The notes under the pieces: model-generated | What the model saw: only the letters and a program-made list of their open reading frames with translations | Told to the model about the DNA's origin: nothing | Database searches by the model: none | Made by a program: the position numbers and the translations under genes | Shown: in pieces, positions 1-7,648 of the stretch | Layout: every line of letters begins with the position of its first letter | How positions within the stretch are numbered: position 1 is the stretch's first letter | Source: WHSW01 sp035296705 | GTDB lineage: Bacteria; Actinomycetota; Thermoleophilia; Solirubrobacterales; 70-9 | DNA length: 33,864 bases | Assembly (NCBI GenBank): GCA_035296705.1 | Contig: DATHAL010000027.1 | Span: 1 to 33,864, forward strand | Direction of reading: 5' to 3'

Positions 1-582
1 TTCTGGAACAACTTCAACTACTTCCTCCCGGCCTCCCGGGTGCAGACCGTCTCGAACGGACTCGGGACCATCCCCGGCACCGACCTGACGGTCCAGTTCC
101 CGACCGGCGTCGGCGTCGTCCTGCTCGGCACCGACAGCTGGATCGTCCGCAACAACAACATCTTCGGCAACTTCAAGTGGGGGGCCGCGGTGTTGTCCGA
201 CCCGTTCAACGAGGGCGACCAGGCGATCAGCGTCAACAACCAGTTCATCGACAACCAGATGGGCCGGCAGGGCACTGACACGAACGCGGTCGACTTCTTC
301 AGCCAGGGCTCCGGGAGCGGCAACTGCTTCTCGGGCAACGTGAGCTCGACGTTCGATCCGAGCTCGACAATGCCGGACGCGCAGCTGTACCCCGGCTGCC
401 CGGCGCCCGCCGGGACCGGAGGCAACGGGAACAGCACCGGCGACGACACCCAGTTCGGCGACCTCGCTGGCTACGTGACCAGCGATCCGCCGCAGAAGCA
501 GCAGTGCTCGTGGACGGTCCACGACCACCCATCGTTCAAGAAGTACAGGCCGCTCATGGTCGAGGGTGATCCCGGGTGCTAG
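1..582 (+). CDS. Right-handed parallel beta-helix protein, C-terminal part
   Basis: The frame is open from the first base, so the start lies upstream. The visible residues show the Asn/Gly-rich, short-period pattern of a right-handed parallel beta-helix (for example WIVRNNNIFGN and ISVNNQFIDNQ), a fold of secreted polysaccharide-active or NosD-like proteins. A Gly/Asn/Ser-rich linker and a Cys-containing tail (QQCSWTVHDH) follow; the several Cys suggest an exported protein with disulfides. The stop overlaps the next start by 7 bases, so it is probably co-transcribed with the copper genes downstream. NosD-type beta-helix proteins are known near copper-handling genes, but no function can be fixed from this fragment. 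The fold call is fairly safe; the role is unknown. Confidence 0.7.
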   Translation, partial: FWNNFNYFLPASRVQTVSNGLGTIPGTDLTVQFPTGVGVVLLGTDSWIVRNNNIFGNFKWGAAVLSDPFNEGDQAISVNNQFIDNQMGRQGTDTNAVDFFSQGSGSGNCFSGNVSSTFDPSSTMPDAQLYPGCPAPAGTGGNGNSTGDDTQFGDLAGYVTSDPPQKQQCSWTVHDHPSFKKYRPLMVEGDPGC

Positions 583-965
583 CGCGCCGGGCCGTCCTCC
601 TGGTCCTCGCGCTCGCGGCGCTCGCCGCGGCGACGATCGCGCTGCCGGCCGTGGGCGGCGCGACCGGGGACGCGAAGCGGGCCACGAAGACGACGAAGGT
701 CGAGGACGACTTCTTCTCGCCCGACGAGCTGAAGATCCGGAAAGGCGACAGGGTGAAGTGGGTGTGGTCGAACTCGAACACCCAGACCCACAACGTCGTG
801 CTCACGGCGAGGCACCCGAAGGGCGTCAAGGCGAGCGACTTCAGGTCGGGCTCCGCGTCGAGCGCCTACACGTTCAAGCGCAAGTTCAAGGCCGCGGGCA
901 AGTACGGCTTCATCTGCACCTATCACCGCAAGGTGATGAAGCAGACCGTGACCGTGAAGCGCTGA
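576..965 (+). CDS. Exported plastocyanin-like cupredoxin
   Basis: A small type-1 copper protein of 129 residues. Residues 1-28 form a Sec signal peptide (Arg-rich start, long Leu/Ala core). The cupredoxin domain carries all four expected ligands: His72 (THNV), Cys114, His117 and Met121 (FICTYHRKVM). It should act outside the membrane as a one-electron carrier. The GTG start lies inside the previous gene (7-base overlap) and has a purine-rich GAGGGTG upstream. The multicopper oxidase begins 16 bases after its stop, so a donor or acceptor role for that enzyme is a reasonable inference. Family assignment is strong; the partner is inferred. Confidence 0.88.
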   Translation: MLARRAVLLVLALAALAAATIALPAVGGATGDAKRATKTTKVEDDFFSPDELKIRKGDRVKWVWSNSNTQTHNVVLTARHPKGVKASDFRSGSASSAYTFKRKFKAAGKYGFICTYHRKVMKQTVTVKR

Positions 966-981
966 GCCGGCCGCGCCGCTG

Positions 982-2031
982 ATGGATCAGCATTCGTTCG
1001 GGCGCCGCGAGCTGTTCGCCGGCGGAGGTGGGCTCTTCCTGTGCACGCTCGCGGGTCAGCGCGTGCTGCGCGACGAGGGCGCGGACGTCGAGAAGCTCGC
1101 GGCGGATGTCCCGATCCCGCCGAAGGTGAGCGCGGCGGCGGGTGGCGCCGCCGCGACGGCCGCGCGGCCGACGCTCGCGCGCGCCGAGGGTGGTCGGCGC
1201 GAATACTGGATCAGGGCCGAGCCCGTGCGCTGGAACATCGTCCCCAGCGGACGCGACGCGATGATGGACCGAAAGATCAAGGGGAAGACGAAGTTCACGG
1301 CCTACGCCTATCGCGCCTACAGCCCCGGCTTCGCCGCTCCGCTCGGCCCCGCGACGATCCCGGGGCCGACGATCGAGGCGGAGGTCGGCGACACGGTGGT
1401 CGTCAACTTCCAGAACCTGATCGACGCCCCGATCACGGTGCACCCGCACGGGATCTTCTACTCGCAGGAGATGGACGGGGCCTACAAGGGCCGCCACACC
1501 GACCCCGGCGGCTTCGTGCAAAAGAAGCAGACCTTCCAGTACGTGTGGGAGGCGCGCCCGGGGACGGCTGGTGCGTGGCTTTATCACGACCACGGGCCGA
1601 TGGACCCGCTGCCGGTCTACAAGGGGCTCTTCGGGCCGCTGATCATCCGCGAGCAGGGCGCGGGGGCTCCGAGCCGAGAGTTCTTCCTCGTCTTCCACAC
1701 GTTCACGCCGACGGTCACGAACATCAACCGCAACTTCAGCTGCGTGAACGGCCGAGCCTACGCCGGCAACACGCCGAAGCTCGAGGCGAACGTCGGTGAG
1801 ACCGTCGCGTTCCACGTGTTCGCGATCGACGACTTCTTCCACACGTTCCACCTCCACGGCCACCGCTGGGTCGACCCGAACGGCGGGCTCGTGATCGACA
1901 ACCAGACGCTCGGCCCAGGCGACGTGATCACGGCGCAGTTCGTCGAGGACAACCCGGGCCGGTGGTTCTACCACTGCCACGTCTTCTCCCATCTGCATGA
2001 GGGGATGAACGGTTGGTACATCGTCCACTAG
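982..2031 (+). CDS. Two-domain multicopper oxidase (laccase-like)
   Basis: Oxidises a substrate and reduces O2 to water at a type-2/3 copper cluster. The 349 residues contain the full set of copper motifs: HPHG (154-157), YHDHG (201-205), HTFHLHGH (287-294) and HCH...H....M (331-342). The type-1 site (His, Cys332, His337, Met342) is only in the second domain; the first domain has HDH where a type-1 site would have HCH. That is the two-domain layout of small laccases, which trimerise. A twin-arginine-like start (FGRRELF then a Gly/Leu-rich stretch) suggests Tat export with copper already bound. It is flanked by two cupredoxins in one operon and overlaps the next gene by 19 bases. The substrate (phenols, Cu(I), Fe(II) or other) cannot be told. 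Confidence 0.88.
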   Translation: MDQHSFGRRELFAGGGGLFLCTLAGQRVLRDEGADVEKLAADVPIPPKVSAAAGGAAATAARPTLARAEGGRREYWIRAEPVRWNIVPSGRDAMMDRKIKGKTKFTAYAYRAYSPGFAAPLGPATIPGPTIEAEVGDTVVVNFQNLIDAPITVHPHGIFYSQEMDGAYKGRHTDPGGFVQKKQTFQYVWEARPGTAGAWLYHDHGPMDPLPVYKGLFGPLIIREQGAGAPSREFFLVFHTFTPTVTNINRNFSCVNGRAYAGNTPKLEANVGETVAFHVFAIDDFFHTFHLHGHRWVDPNGGLVIDNQTLGPGDVITAQFVEDNPGRWFYHCHVFSHLHEGMNGWYIVH

Positions 2032-2741
2032 CCGTCTCGCCAATCGTCGCTGCGCTCGCCTGCCTCGCGCTCGCCGGCGCGGCGGACGCCGCCAACCGCC
2101 GGATCGCGATCTCCGACTACCGCTGGTCGGCGCAGGACGTGCAGATCGACCTCGGCGAACACATCACCTGGTACTGGACCGGGCCCGACACGATGCACTC
2201 GGTCACCGGCGACTCGCCCTCGAGCGCGGGACTCGACTCCGACGCGGGCACGAACATCCCCGACCACCCTGTGGGTGACAGCTTCCAGCTCAGCTTCGGC
2301 CGGCCCGGGACCTACTCGTTCACGTGCAAGCTGCACAGCTCGGTGCGCGGGACGGTGACCGTGTCCGGCGTGCCCGGCGACGCCGTCGCCGAGCCCGATC
2401 CGGTGCCCGCGAACCGGGTCGACCTGCGGGCGCCGCGTCCGCGGGACATGCGGCTCGCCGAGCGCCGGTTCAGCGGCCGCGGGACCCAGCTTCAATTCGA
2501 CCTCGGCGAGCGCGCCAAACTCGACGCCGACTACTACCGCATCGACCGGCATGGCCGCTCGTTCGCCGGCTGGGCGCGGTGGAGCGCCTACATCGGCGAG
2601 AACGAGGTGCGCTTCGGCGCCCGCGGCAAACACTTCGACGCGGCGCCCGGCCGCTACGTCGCCGAGCTTCGGAGCACCGACCGCTCGCACAACACCGGCA
2701 AGCCGCGCCGGGTGCGCTTCGAGATCGTCCGGCACGGCTGA
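2013..2741 (+). CDS. Exported cupredoxin with extra C-terminal domain, axial Met absent
   Basis: A Sec signal peptide (about residues 1-27, ending ADAANRR) leads into a plastocyanin-like domain at about 28-120. His62, Cys105 and His108 match type-1 copper ligands. The loop after His108 reads SSVRG where an axial Met is normally found, as in the first cupredoxin of this operon. Residues 130-242 form a second, beta-rich domain of unknown type with an Arg-rich tail. The TTG start lies inside the oxidase gene; a GAGGGGAT purine run just upstream supports it. It probably works with the oxidase, as an electron carrier, copper carrier or surface tether. Family is secure, copper redox competence less so. 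Confidence 0.82.
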   Translation: MVHRPLAVSPIVAALACLALAGAADAANRRIAISDYRWSAQDVQIDLGEHITWYWTGPDTMHSVTGDSPSSAGLDSDAGTNIPDHPVGDSFQLSFGRPGTYSFTCKLHSSVRGTVTVSGVPGDAVAEPDPVPANRVDLRAPRPRDMRLAERRFSGRGTQLQFDLGERAKLDADYYRIDRHGRSFAGWARWSAYIGENEVRFGARGKHFDAAPGRYVAELRSTDRSHNTGKPRRVRFEIVRHG

Positions 2742-2767
2742 GGCAACGCCCGTACCGTACGCCCGCG

Positions 2768-3613
2768 ATGGACGGGAGTCGGCGCACGCGAGCGATGGCG
2801 CTCGTCGGCGGGGGGATCGTCTCCGTCCAGCTCGGGGCCGCGGTCGCGTTCGAGCTCTTCGACCAATTGGGGGCCATCGGTACCGTCATGCTGCGGCTCG
2901 GGTTTGCGGCGCTCGTCCTCGCCGCGCTCTGGCGCCCCACGCTACGCGACCTCGCGGTCCGCGACGTGATCGCCTTCGGCGTTGTTTTCGCCGGGATGAA
3001 CACGAGCTTCTATCTGGCGCTCGACCGGATCCCGCTTGGGATCGCGGTCACGTTCGAGTTCGTTGGCCCGCTCGGCGTCGCGCTCGCCGCTTCGCGACGG
3101 CGCCGCGACGTCGGCTGGGCGGTGCTCGCCGGCGCGGGCATCGTCCTGCTCTCGCCCGCCCCGGGCGGCAGCATCGACGCGCTCGGGATGGCCCTCGCGC
3201 TGCTGGCCGGCGCGTTCTGGGGGGCGTACATCGTGCTCTCCGCGCGGATCGGCCGTGCGTTCGCGGGCGGGCAGGGACTGGCGCTGGCGATGATCATCGC
3301 CGCGGCGCTCCTCCTCGCGCCGGGGATCGCGGTGGGCGGCTCGGATCTGCTCGACCTCGGAGTCCTCGCCGCGGGCTTCGGGATCGCGATGCTGAGCTCG
3401 GCGATCCCCTACTCACTCGAGCTCGAGGCGCTGCGCTGGCTGCCGCAGGGGGTCTTCGGCGTGCTGATGAGCCTCGAGCCCGCGGTTGCCGCGGCGATCG
3501 GCTTCATCGTCCTCGGCCAAGACCTCTCCGCGCTCGAGCTGGGGGGGATCGCGTTGGTGGTGCTCGCAAGTGCCGGGGCGCTGCGCAGCGCGCCGCCGCC
3601 CGTCGAGGGCTGA
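2768..3613 (+). CDS. EamA/DMT-family exporter, RhtA-like
   Basis: An integral membrane protein of 281 residues with about ten hydrophobic segments in two repeated EamA halves, the fold of drug/metabolite transporters. The sequence resembles RhtA-type threonine/homoserine exporters (FELFDQLGAIGTVMLRLGFAAL early; SSAIPYSLELEALRWLP and GVLMSLEPAVAA in the second half). I chose ATG 2768; longer readings run back through the cupredoxin gene without similarity. The start lies 26 bases after the previous stop, with a TACCGT hexamer nine bases before it that may be its own -10. The substrate is not determined by sequence; amino-acid export is the best guess. Confidence 0.85.
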   Translation: MDGSRRTRAMALVGGGIVSVQLGAAVAFELFDQLGAIGTVMLRLGFAALVLAALWRPTLRDLAVRDVIAFGVVFAGMNTSFYLALDRIPLGIAVTFEFVGPLGVALAASRRRRDVGWAVLAGAGIVLLSPAPGGSIDALGMALALLAGAFWGAYIVLSARIGRAFAGGQGLALAMIIAAALLLAPGIAVGGSDLLDLGVLAAGFGIAMLSSAIPYSLELEALRWLPQGVFGVLMSLEPAVAAAIGFIVLGQDLSALELGGIALVVLASAGALRSAPPPVEG

Positions 3614-3660
3614 GCGGGCTCCGTTAGCCTGCCGCGCGTGTCAGTCGCGCTGAGCATGCG

Positions 3661-3840
3661 TCACTTGCCCTCCCGGCGCCGCTCCCAGCCGCGGCACTCG
3701 GTCACCGGCAGACGCGGGTAGCGCGGGAACGCGGCGTCGGTGCGGGAGCGCTCGCAGAGCGAGAAGCTCGAGCCGCGGGTGTTGCGCACGATCCGCTGAT
3801 GCACGCAGGTGTCGCAGAGTCCGGCAGGCGGACGCGCCAT
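3661..3840 (-). CDS. Small four-cysteine protein, unknown function
   Basis: A 59-residue cytosolic protein with Cys9-x2-Cys12, Cys29 and Cys49, the spacing of a small zinc or iron-sulfur site, and a basic tail (ERRREGK). The pattern CDTCVHQR...LCERS...FPRYPRLPVTECRG looks like a conserved family rather than random coding, but I know no function. I preferred ATG 3840 over an in-frame start 39 bases upstream, because GATACT lies exactly six bases before ATG 3840, the leaderless spacing seen elsewhere here. It is divergent from the ABC exporter genes with 55 bases between starts. Confidence 0.68.
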   Translation of the reverse strand: MARPPAGLCDTCVHQRIVRNTRGSSFSLCERSRTDAAFPRYPRLPVTECRGWERRREGK

Positions 3841-3846
3841 GACGTG

Positions 3847-3852
3847 AGTATC
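3847..3852 (-). promoter_or_regulatory. Predicted -10 element, leaderless start of the Cys-rich gene
   Basis: Read on the minus strand the hexamer is GATACT, followed by six bases and then ATG 3840. Transcription would begin at or next to the start codon. No -35 is obvious. This hexamer departs from TANNNT at its first base. Confidence 0.45.
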
Positions 3853-3883
3853 GCGCTCCCCCGCCGCGCCGTACTTCACTTCG

Positions 3884-3889
3884 TATAGT
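3884..3889 (+). promoter_or_regulatory. Predicted -10 element, leaderless start of the ABC operon
   Basis: TATAGT is followed by six bases and ATG 3896. The purines AAAGG directly touch the ATG and are too close to serve as a ribosome binding site, so a leaderless transcript is the simpler reading. No clear -35 is visible. Confidence 0.55.
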
Positions 3890-3895
3890 CAAAGG

Positions 3896-5665
3896 ATGGC
3901 CACCTTCCGCCGTTTGCTGGGCTATCTGCGGCCGTATCGCCGTGCGGTGATCGGCTCGCTCGTCTTCGCCTGGTTGGCGATGGGGATGACGGTGGCGATC
4001 CCGTGGCTGGTCGGCAACGCCGTCGACGCGATCGAGAGCGGCGACCGGCCGGACCTGATGCCGCTGGCGGTGGCGATCACCGCCGCCGGGCTGCTGCGGC
4101 TCGGGCTCACGCTCGTCCGGCGGCTGATCGCCGGGCGGGTCTCCGTCGACGTCGAGTTCGACCTTCGCCAGGGCGTGTACTCGCACCTGCAGGCGCTCGA
4201 GCTCGGTTTCTTCGACACCCAGCAGACCGGCCAGCTGATGTCGCGGGCGACGGTCGACCTGCAGTCGATCCGGTTCTTCCTCGGCTACGGGCTCATCTTC
4301 CTGACCCAGAACGCGCTCACGATCGCGCTCGCGAGCGTGGTGATGATCGCGATCAAGCCCTGGCTCGCGGTGCTCGCCCTGCTCCCGGTGCCGTTCGTCG
4401 TCCTCGGGGCGGCGCGCTTCAACCGGCTCTCGCGGCCGGCGGTGCAGGAGGTGCAGCAGCGGATCGCGGAGCTCACGGCCGAGGCCGAGGAGAGCATCTC
4501 CGGAATCCGGATCGTCAAGGCGTTCGCGCGCGAGGAGCACATGCTGGGGCGCTTCCGACGCTCGGTCGCGCGCGTGTTCGACCAGAACGTCTACTCGACC
4601 CGGCTGCGGGCCTTCTACTCGCCGATGCTGGGATTCATCCCAAGCCTCGGGCTCGCGGTGGTGCTCTACGTGGGCGGGCGCGCGGTGATCGCCGGCAATC
4701 TCTCGCTCGGCGACTTCACCGCCTTCTACACGTACCTGATCATGCTGATGGGGCCGATGCGGATGCTCGGCATGTCGCTCGGCATGGCGCAGCGCGCCGT
4801 GGCCTCCGGCAACCGGCTCTTCGAGATCCTCGACCGCGACCCGCAGATCACGAGCCCGCCCGGGGCGCCGCCGCTTCCGGAGGGACCGGGACGGGTCGAG
4901 TTCCGCGGCGTCGGCCTGCGCTATGACGGAGCGGAGCCGGCGCTCGCCGGGATCGACCTGGACGTGCCGGCCGGTCGCACCGTCGCGCTGGTGGGCCCTA
5001 CCGGCTCGGGCAAGACGAGCCTGGTCGCGCTGATCGCGCGGCTCTATGACCCGACCGACGGCGCGGTGGTCGTCGATGGGGCCGATCTTCGCTCCGTAGA
5101 CGTCTCCTCGCTTCGCGGCGAGGTCGCCTTCGTCGCCGACGAGAGCTTCCTGTTCTCGGCGACGGTGGCCGAGAACATCGCCTACGCGCGCCCGGACGCG
5201 AGCAGCGAGGAGATCGTCGAGGCGGCGCGGCGCGCGCAGGCGCACGAGTTCATCAGCCGGCTCCCGGACGGCTACGACACGATGGTCGGCGAGCGCGGCC
5301 TGACGCTCTCCGGCGGCCAGCGCCAGCGGGTCGCGATCGCCAGGGCGTTGATCGCCGACCCGCGGATCCTGATCCTCGACGACGCGACCTCCTCGGTCGA
5401 CGCGCGCACGGAGGCGGCGATCAAGCGCGGGCTGCGCGAGGTGATGGAGGGTCGGACGACGTTCGTGGTCGCCCACCGGCTCTCGACGATCTCGCTCGCC
5501 GATGAGATCGTGGTCATGGAGGCGGGCCGGATCATCGACCGCGGCCAGCACGAGGAGCTCGTCGAGCGCTGCCCCCTCTACGCCGAGATCGCGGAGTTCG
5601 GCTGCGAGGACGTGCTCTTCCTCCAGAAGGACGCCGAGGAGCGCGAGGAGGTGGCAAGGCTGTGA
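3896..5665 (+). CDS. ABC exporter half-transporter, degenerate-site subunit
   Basis: A membrane-ATPase fusion of 589 residues. Residues 1-310 hold six transmembrane helices with the exporter motif ELGFFDTQQTGQLMSRATVD; the rest is a nucleotide-binding domain. Walker A is GPTGSGKT (367-374), the signature is a canonical LSGGQ (471-475), and the H-loop His is 527. The Walker B reads ILILDD with Asp496 in place of the catalytic Glu, typical of the degenerate subunit of heterodimeric exporters such as TM287/288 and BmrCD. The next gene supplies the complementary subunit and overlaps by four bases (GTGA). Likely substrates are drugs or lipids; not determined. Confidence 0.93.
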   Translation: MATFRRLLGYLRPYRRAVIGSLVFAWLAMGMTVAIPWLVGNAVDAIESGDRPDLMPLAVAITAAGLLRLGLTLVRRLIAGRVSVDVEFDLRQGVYSHLQALELGFFDTQQTGQLMSRATVDLQSIRFFLGYGLIFLTQNALTIALASVVMIAIKPWLAVLALLPVPFVVLGAARFNRLSRPAVQEVQQRIAELTAEAEESISGIRIVKAFAREEHMLGRFRRSVARVFDQNVYSTRLRAFYSPMLGFIPSLGLAVVLYVGGRAVIAGNLSLGDFTAFYTYLIMLMGPMRMLGMSLGMAQRAVASGNRLFEILDRDPQITSPPGAPPLPEGPGRVEFRGVGLRYDGAEPALAGIDLDVPAGRTVALVGPTGSGKTSLVALIARLYDPTDGAVVVDGADLRSVDVSSLRGEVAFVADESFLFSATVAENIAYARPDASSEEIVEAARRAQAHEFISRLPDGYDTMVGERGLTLSGGQRQRVAIARALIADPRILILDDATSSVDARTEAAIKRGLREVMEGRTTFVVAHRLSTISLADEIVVMEAGRIIDRGQHEELVERCPLYAEIAEFGCEDVLFLQKDAEEREEVARL

Positions 5666-7611
5666 GGCAGCGAGACCGCGATCCGGTGACCGAGCGCGAT
5701 CCCGAGACGCAGGGCTCGGACGTCGCCTCCGACACCGAGGACCAGGCCAACCAGCCGGGACGCGTGGCGGGGACGCTGCTCATGCTGCGCGACCTGTGGC
5801 GACTCCTGCGCGGCGAGGATCAGCGCGGGCGGAAGGTGCGCTGGCTGCTCGGACTGCTGCGGCCGTACCGGCTCCAGGTGGCGCTGATGATGGTCGCGCT
5901 GCTCATCGCCACGGCCGCGGCACTCGCACCGCCGTATCTGGCTGGCCGGGCGATCGACTCGGGGATCCAGGCCGGCGATGTGGACGCGCTCACGATGATC
6001 GTCGCGATCTTCGTCGGCTCGGTGGCGCTCTACTGGGCGGCGTCGTACGCGCAGACCTTCCTGGTCGGCTGGGTCGGACAGCGGGCGCTCCAGGACCTGC
6101 GCGAACGGATCTACCGGCACCTCCAGGCGATGTCGATCGGCTTCTTCACCCGGCGCAAGCCCGGGGTGCTGATCTCGCGGCTCACCAACGACGTGCAGGC
6201 GCTCGACTCACTGGTCACCGACGGTGTGATCACGCTGTTCTCGAGCACGCTGACGCTCGCCGGGGTGGTCGTGATCATGCTCGCGCTCGACGTGCCGCTG
6301 GCGCTGGTCACCTTCCTCACCTTCCCAGTGCTGGCGGTGGGCAGCGTGATCTTCCGGATCGCCTCCTCCGACGCGTACAGGCGGACGCGGGAGCGGATCG
6401 CGGACATCACGGCGTACCTGCAGGAGACGCTCTCGGGCGTGCGCGTGGTGCGGACGTTCGGGCGCGAGCGCCAGCACGTCGAGCGGATGACCGAGCTCAA
6501 CGACGCCAACCGTAAGGCGAACATGAAGACGGTCTATCTGAACGCGGCCTACTTCCCGGCCGTCGAGCTGCTCTCCGCGATCGGAACCGCGGCGATCATC
6601 GTCTACGGCGGTTATCAGGCGATCGACGGGAACATCGAGATCGGCGTCGTCGTCGCGTTCATCGGCTACCTGCAGCTCTTCTTCGATCCGATCCAGCAGA
6701 TCTCCCAGCTCTACACGACCTACCAGCAGGGGATGGCGGCGCTCGACAAGATCTTCGACCTGCTCGACACTGAGCCGGACATGGTCGACCGGCCCGACGC
6801 GCTCGCCCCTGGCCAGCTGCGCGGCGAGATCGAGCTCGACGACGTCTGGTTCTCCTACGCGCGCGGCGGCGACGCATCGGCGGCTGAGCTGGCGGCGGCG
6901 GGGGACGGCGGAGGCAACGCGGGCTGGGCGCTCGCGGGGATCGACCTGCACGTCCCAGCGGGGCAGACGGTGGCGCTGGTCGGCGCGACGGGGGCGGGCA
7001 AGTCGACGCTCGCGAAGCTCGTGGCGCGCTTTTATGACCCGCAGCGCGGCCGGGTGCTCGTCGACGGCCACGACCTGCGCGAGCTGAGCGCGCGTGCGGT
7101 GCGCAGCCAGCTCGGGATCGTGCCCCAGGAGGGCTTCCTGTTCTCGGGGACGATCCGCGAGAACGTCGCGTTCGGGCGCCCGGAGGCGAGCGATGACGAG
7201 GTGATCGCCGCGGCGCGAGCCGTGGGCGCGGAGACGTTCGTCAGCCGCCTCCCGGACGGCTACGACACCGAGGTCGGCGAGCGCGGCGTGGCGCTTTCGG
7301 CCGGGCAGCGGCAGATCGTGTCGTTCGCGCGGGCGCTGCTCGCGCAGCCGCGCATCCTGATCCTCGACGAGGCGAGCTCGAACGTGGACGTGCGCACGGA
7401 GCGGGTGATCGAGGAGGCGCTGGAGCGGCTGTTGCACGGGCGCACGGCGATCGTGATCGCGCATCGCCTGTCGACGATCAGGCGCGCCGGCCGAATCGTG
7501 GTGCTCGAGCACGGGGCGATCGCCGAGTCGGGGACGCACGAGGAGCTGCTTGCCGCCGGCGGCAGGTACGCGGCGCTCTACGGCGACTGGGCGAGCTCGG
7601 CCGTGGCCTGA
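5662..7611 (+). CDS. ABC exporter half-transporter, catalytic-site subunit
   Basis: The partner subunit, 649 residues: a roughly 65-residue hydrophilic N-terminal extension, six transmembrane helices (exporter motif SIGFFTRRKPGVLISRLTND), then the nucleotide-binding domain. Walker A is GATGAGKS (441-448) and Walker B ILILDE keeps catalytic Glu570. The signature is altered to LSAGQ (545-549). Thus its Walker motifs pair with the intact LSGGQ of the first subunit to make the hydrolysing site, while LSAGQ faces the degenerate site. A Gly/Ala-rich insertion lies just before Walker A. The GTG start overlaps the upstream stop (GTGA), favouring coupled, equal expression. Confidence 0.93.
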   Translation: MRQRDRDPVTERDPETQGSDVASDTEDQANQPGRVAGTLLMLRDLWRLLRGEDQRGRKVRWLLGLLRPYRLQVALMMVALLIATAAALAPPYLAGRAIDSGIQAGDVDALTMIVAIFVGSVALYWAASYAQTFLVGWVGQRALQDLRERIYRHLQAMSIGFFTRRKPGVLISRLTNDVQALDSLVTDGVITLFSSTLTLAGVVVIMLALDVPLALVTFLTFPVLAVGSVIFRIASSDAYRRTRERIADITAYLQETLSGVRVVRTFGRERQHVERMTELNDANRKANMKTVYLNAAYFPAVELLSAIGTAAIIVYGGYQAIDGNIEIGVVVAFIGYLQLFFDPIQQISQLYTTYQQGMAALDKIFDLLDTEPDMVDRPDALAPGQLRGEIELDDVWFSYARGGDASAAELAAAGDGGGNAGWALAGIDLHVPAGQTVALVGATGAGKSTLAKLVARFYDPQRGRVLVDGHDLRELSARAVRSQLGIVPQEGFLFSGTIRENVAFGRPEASDDEVIAAARAVGAETFVSRLPDGYDTEVGERGVALSAGQRQIVSFARALLAQPRILILDEASSNVDVRTERVIEEALERLLHGRTAIVIAHRLSTIRRAGRIVVLEHGAIAESGTHEELLAAGGRYAALYGDWASSAVA

Positions 7612-7622
7612 GCGCGGGCCGA

Positions 7623-7648
7623 GGCGGCGGCTAGGGCGTGACGCCGCC
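7623..7648. terminator. Possible bidirectional hairpin between convergent genes
   Basis: GGCGGCG (7623-7629) pairs with CGCCGCC (7642-7648) around a 12-base loop. It sits between the ABC operon stop and the convergent gene's stop and covers the latter. There is no T-tract, so terminator function is only suggested by position. Confidence 0.35.

Noticed and set aside
3638..3721. 27-residue plus-strand ORF with TAGCCT seven bases before its GTG
   Set aside because: It fits the leaderless pattern but is Arg/Ser-rich, mostly antisense to the Cys-rich gene, and has no other support; one such match by chance is expected.
3641..5551. Long open frame on the minus strand opposite the first ABC gene
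   Set aside because: It is Arg/Asp/His-rich, has no recognisable domain, and lies entirely opposite a gene with perfect ABC motifs; GC-rich DNA makes such frames by chance.
6880..6925. Gly/Ala-rich stretch before Walker A of the second ABC subunit as a frameshift
   Set aside because: The frame continues cleanly into the Walker A motif; it reads as a simple low-complexity insertion.
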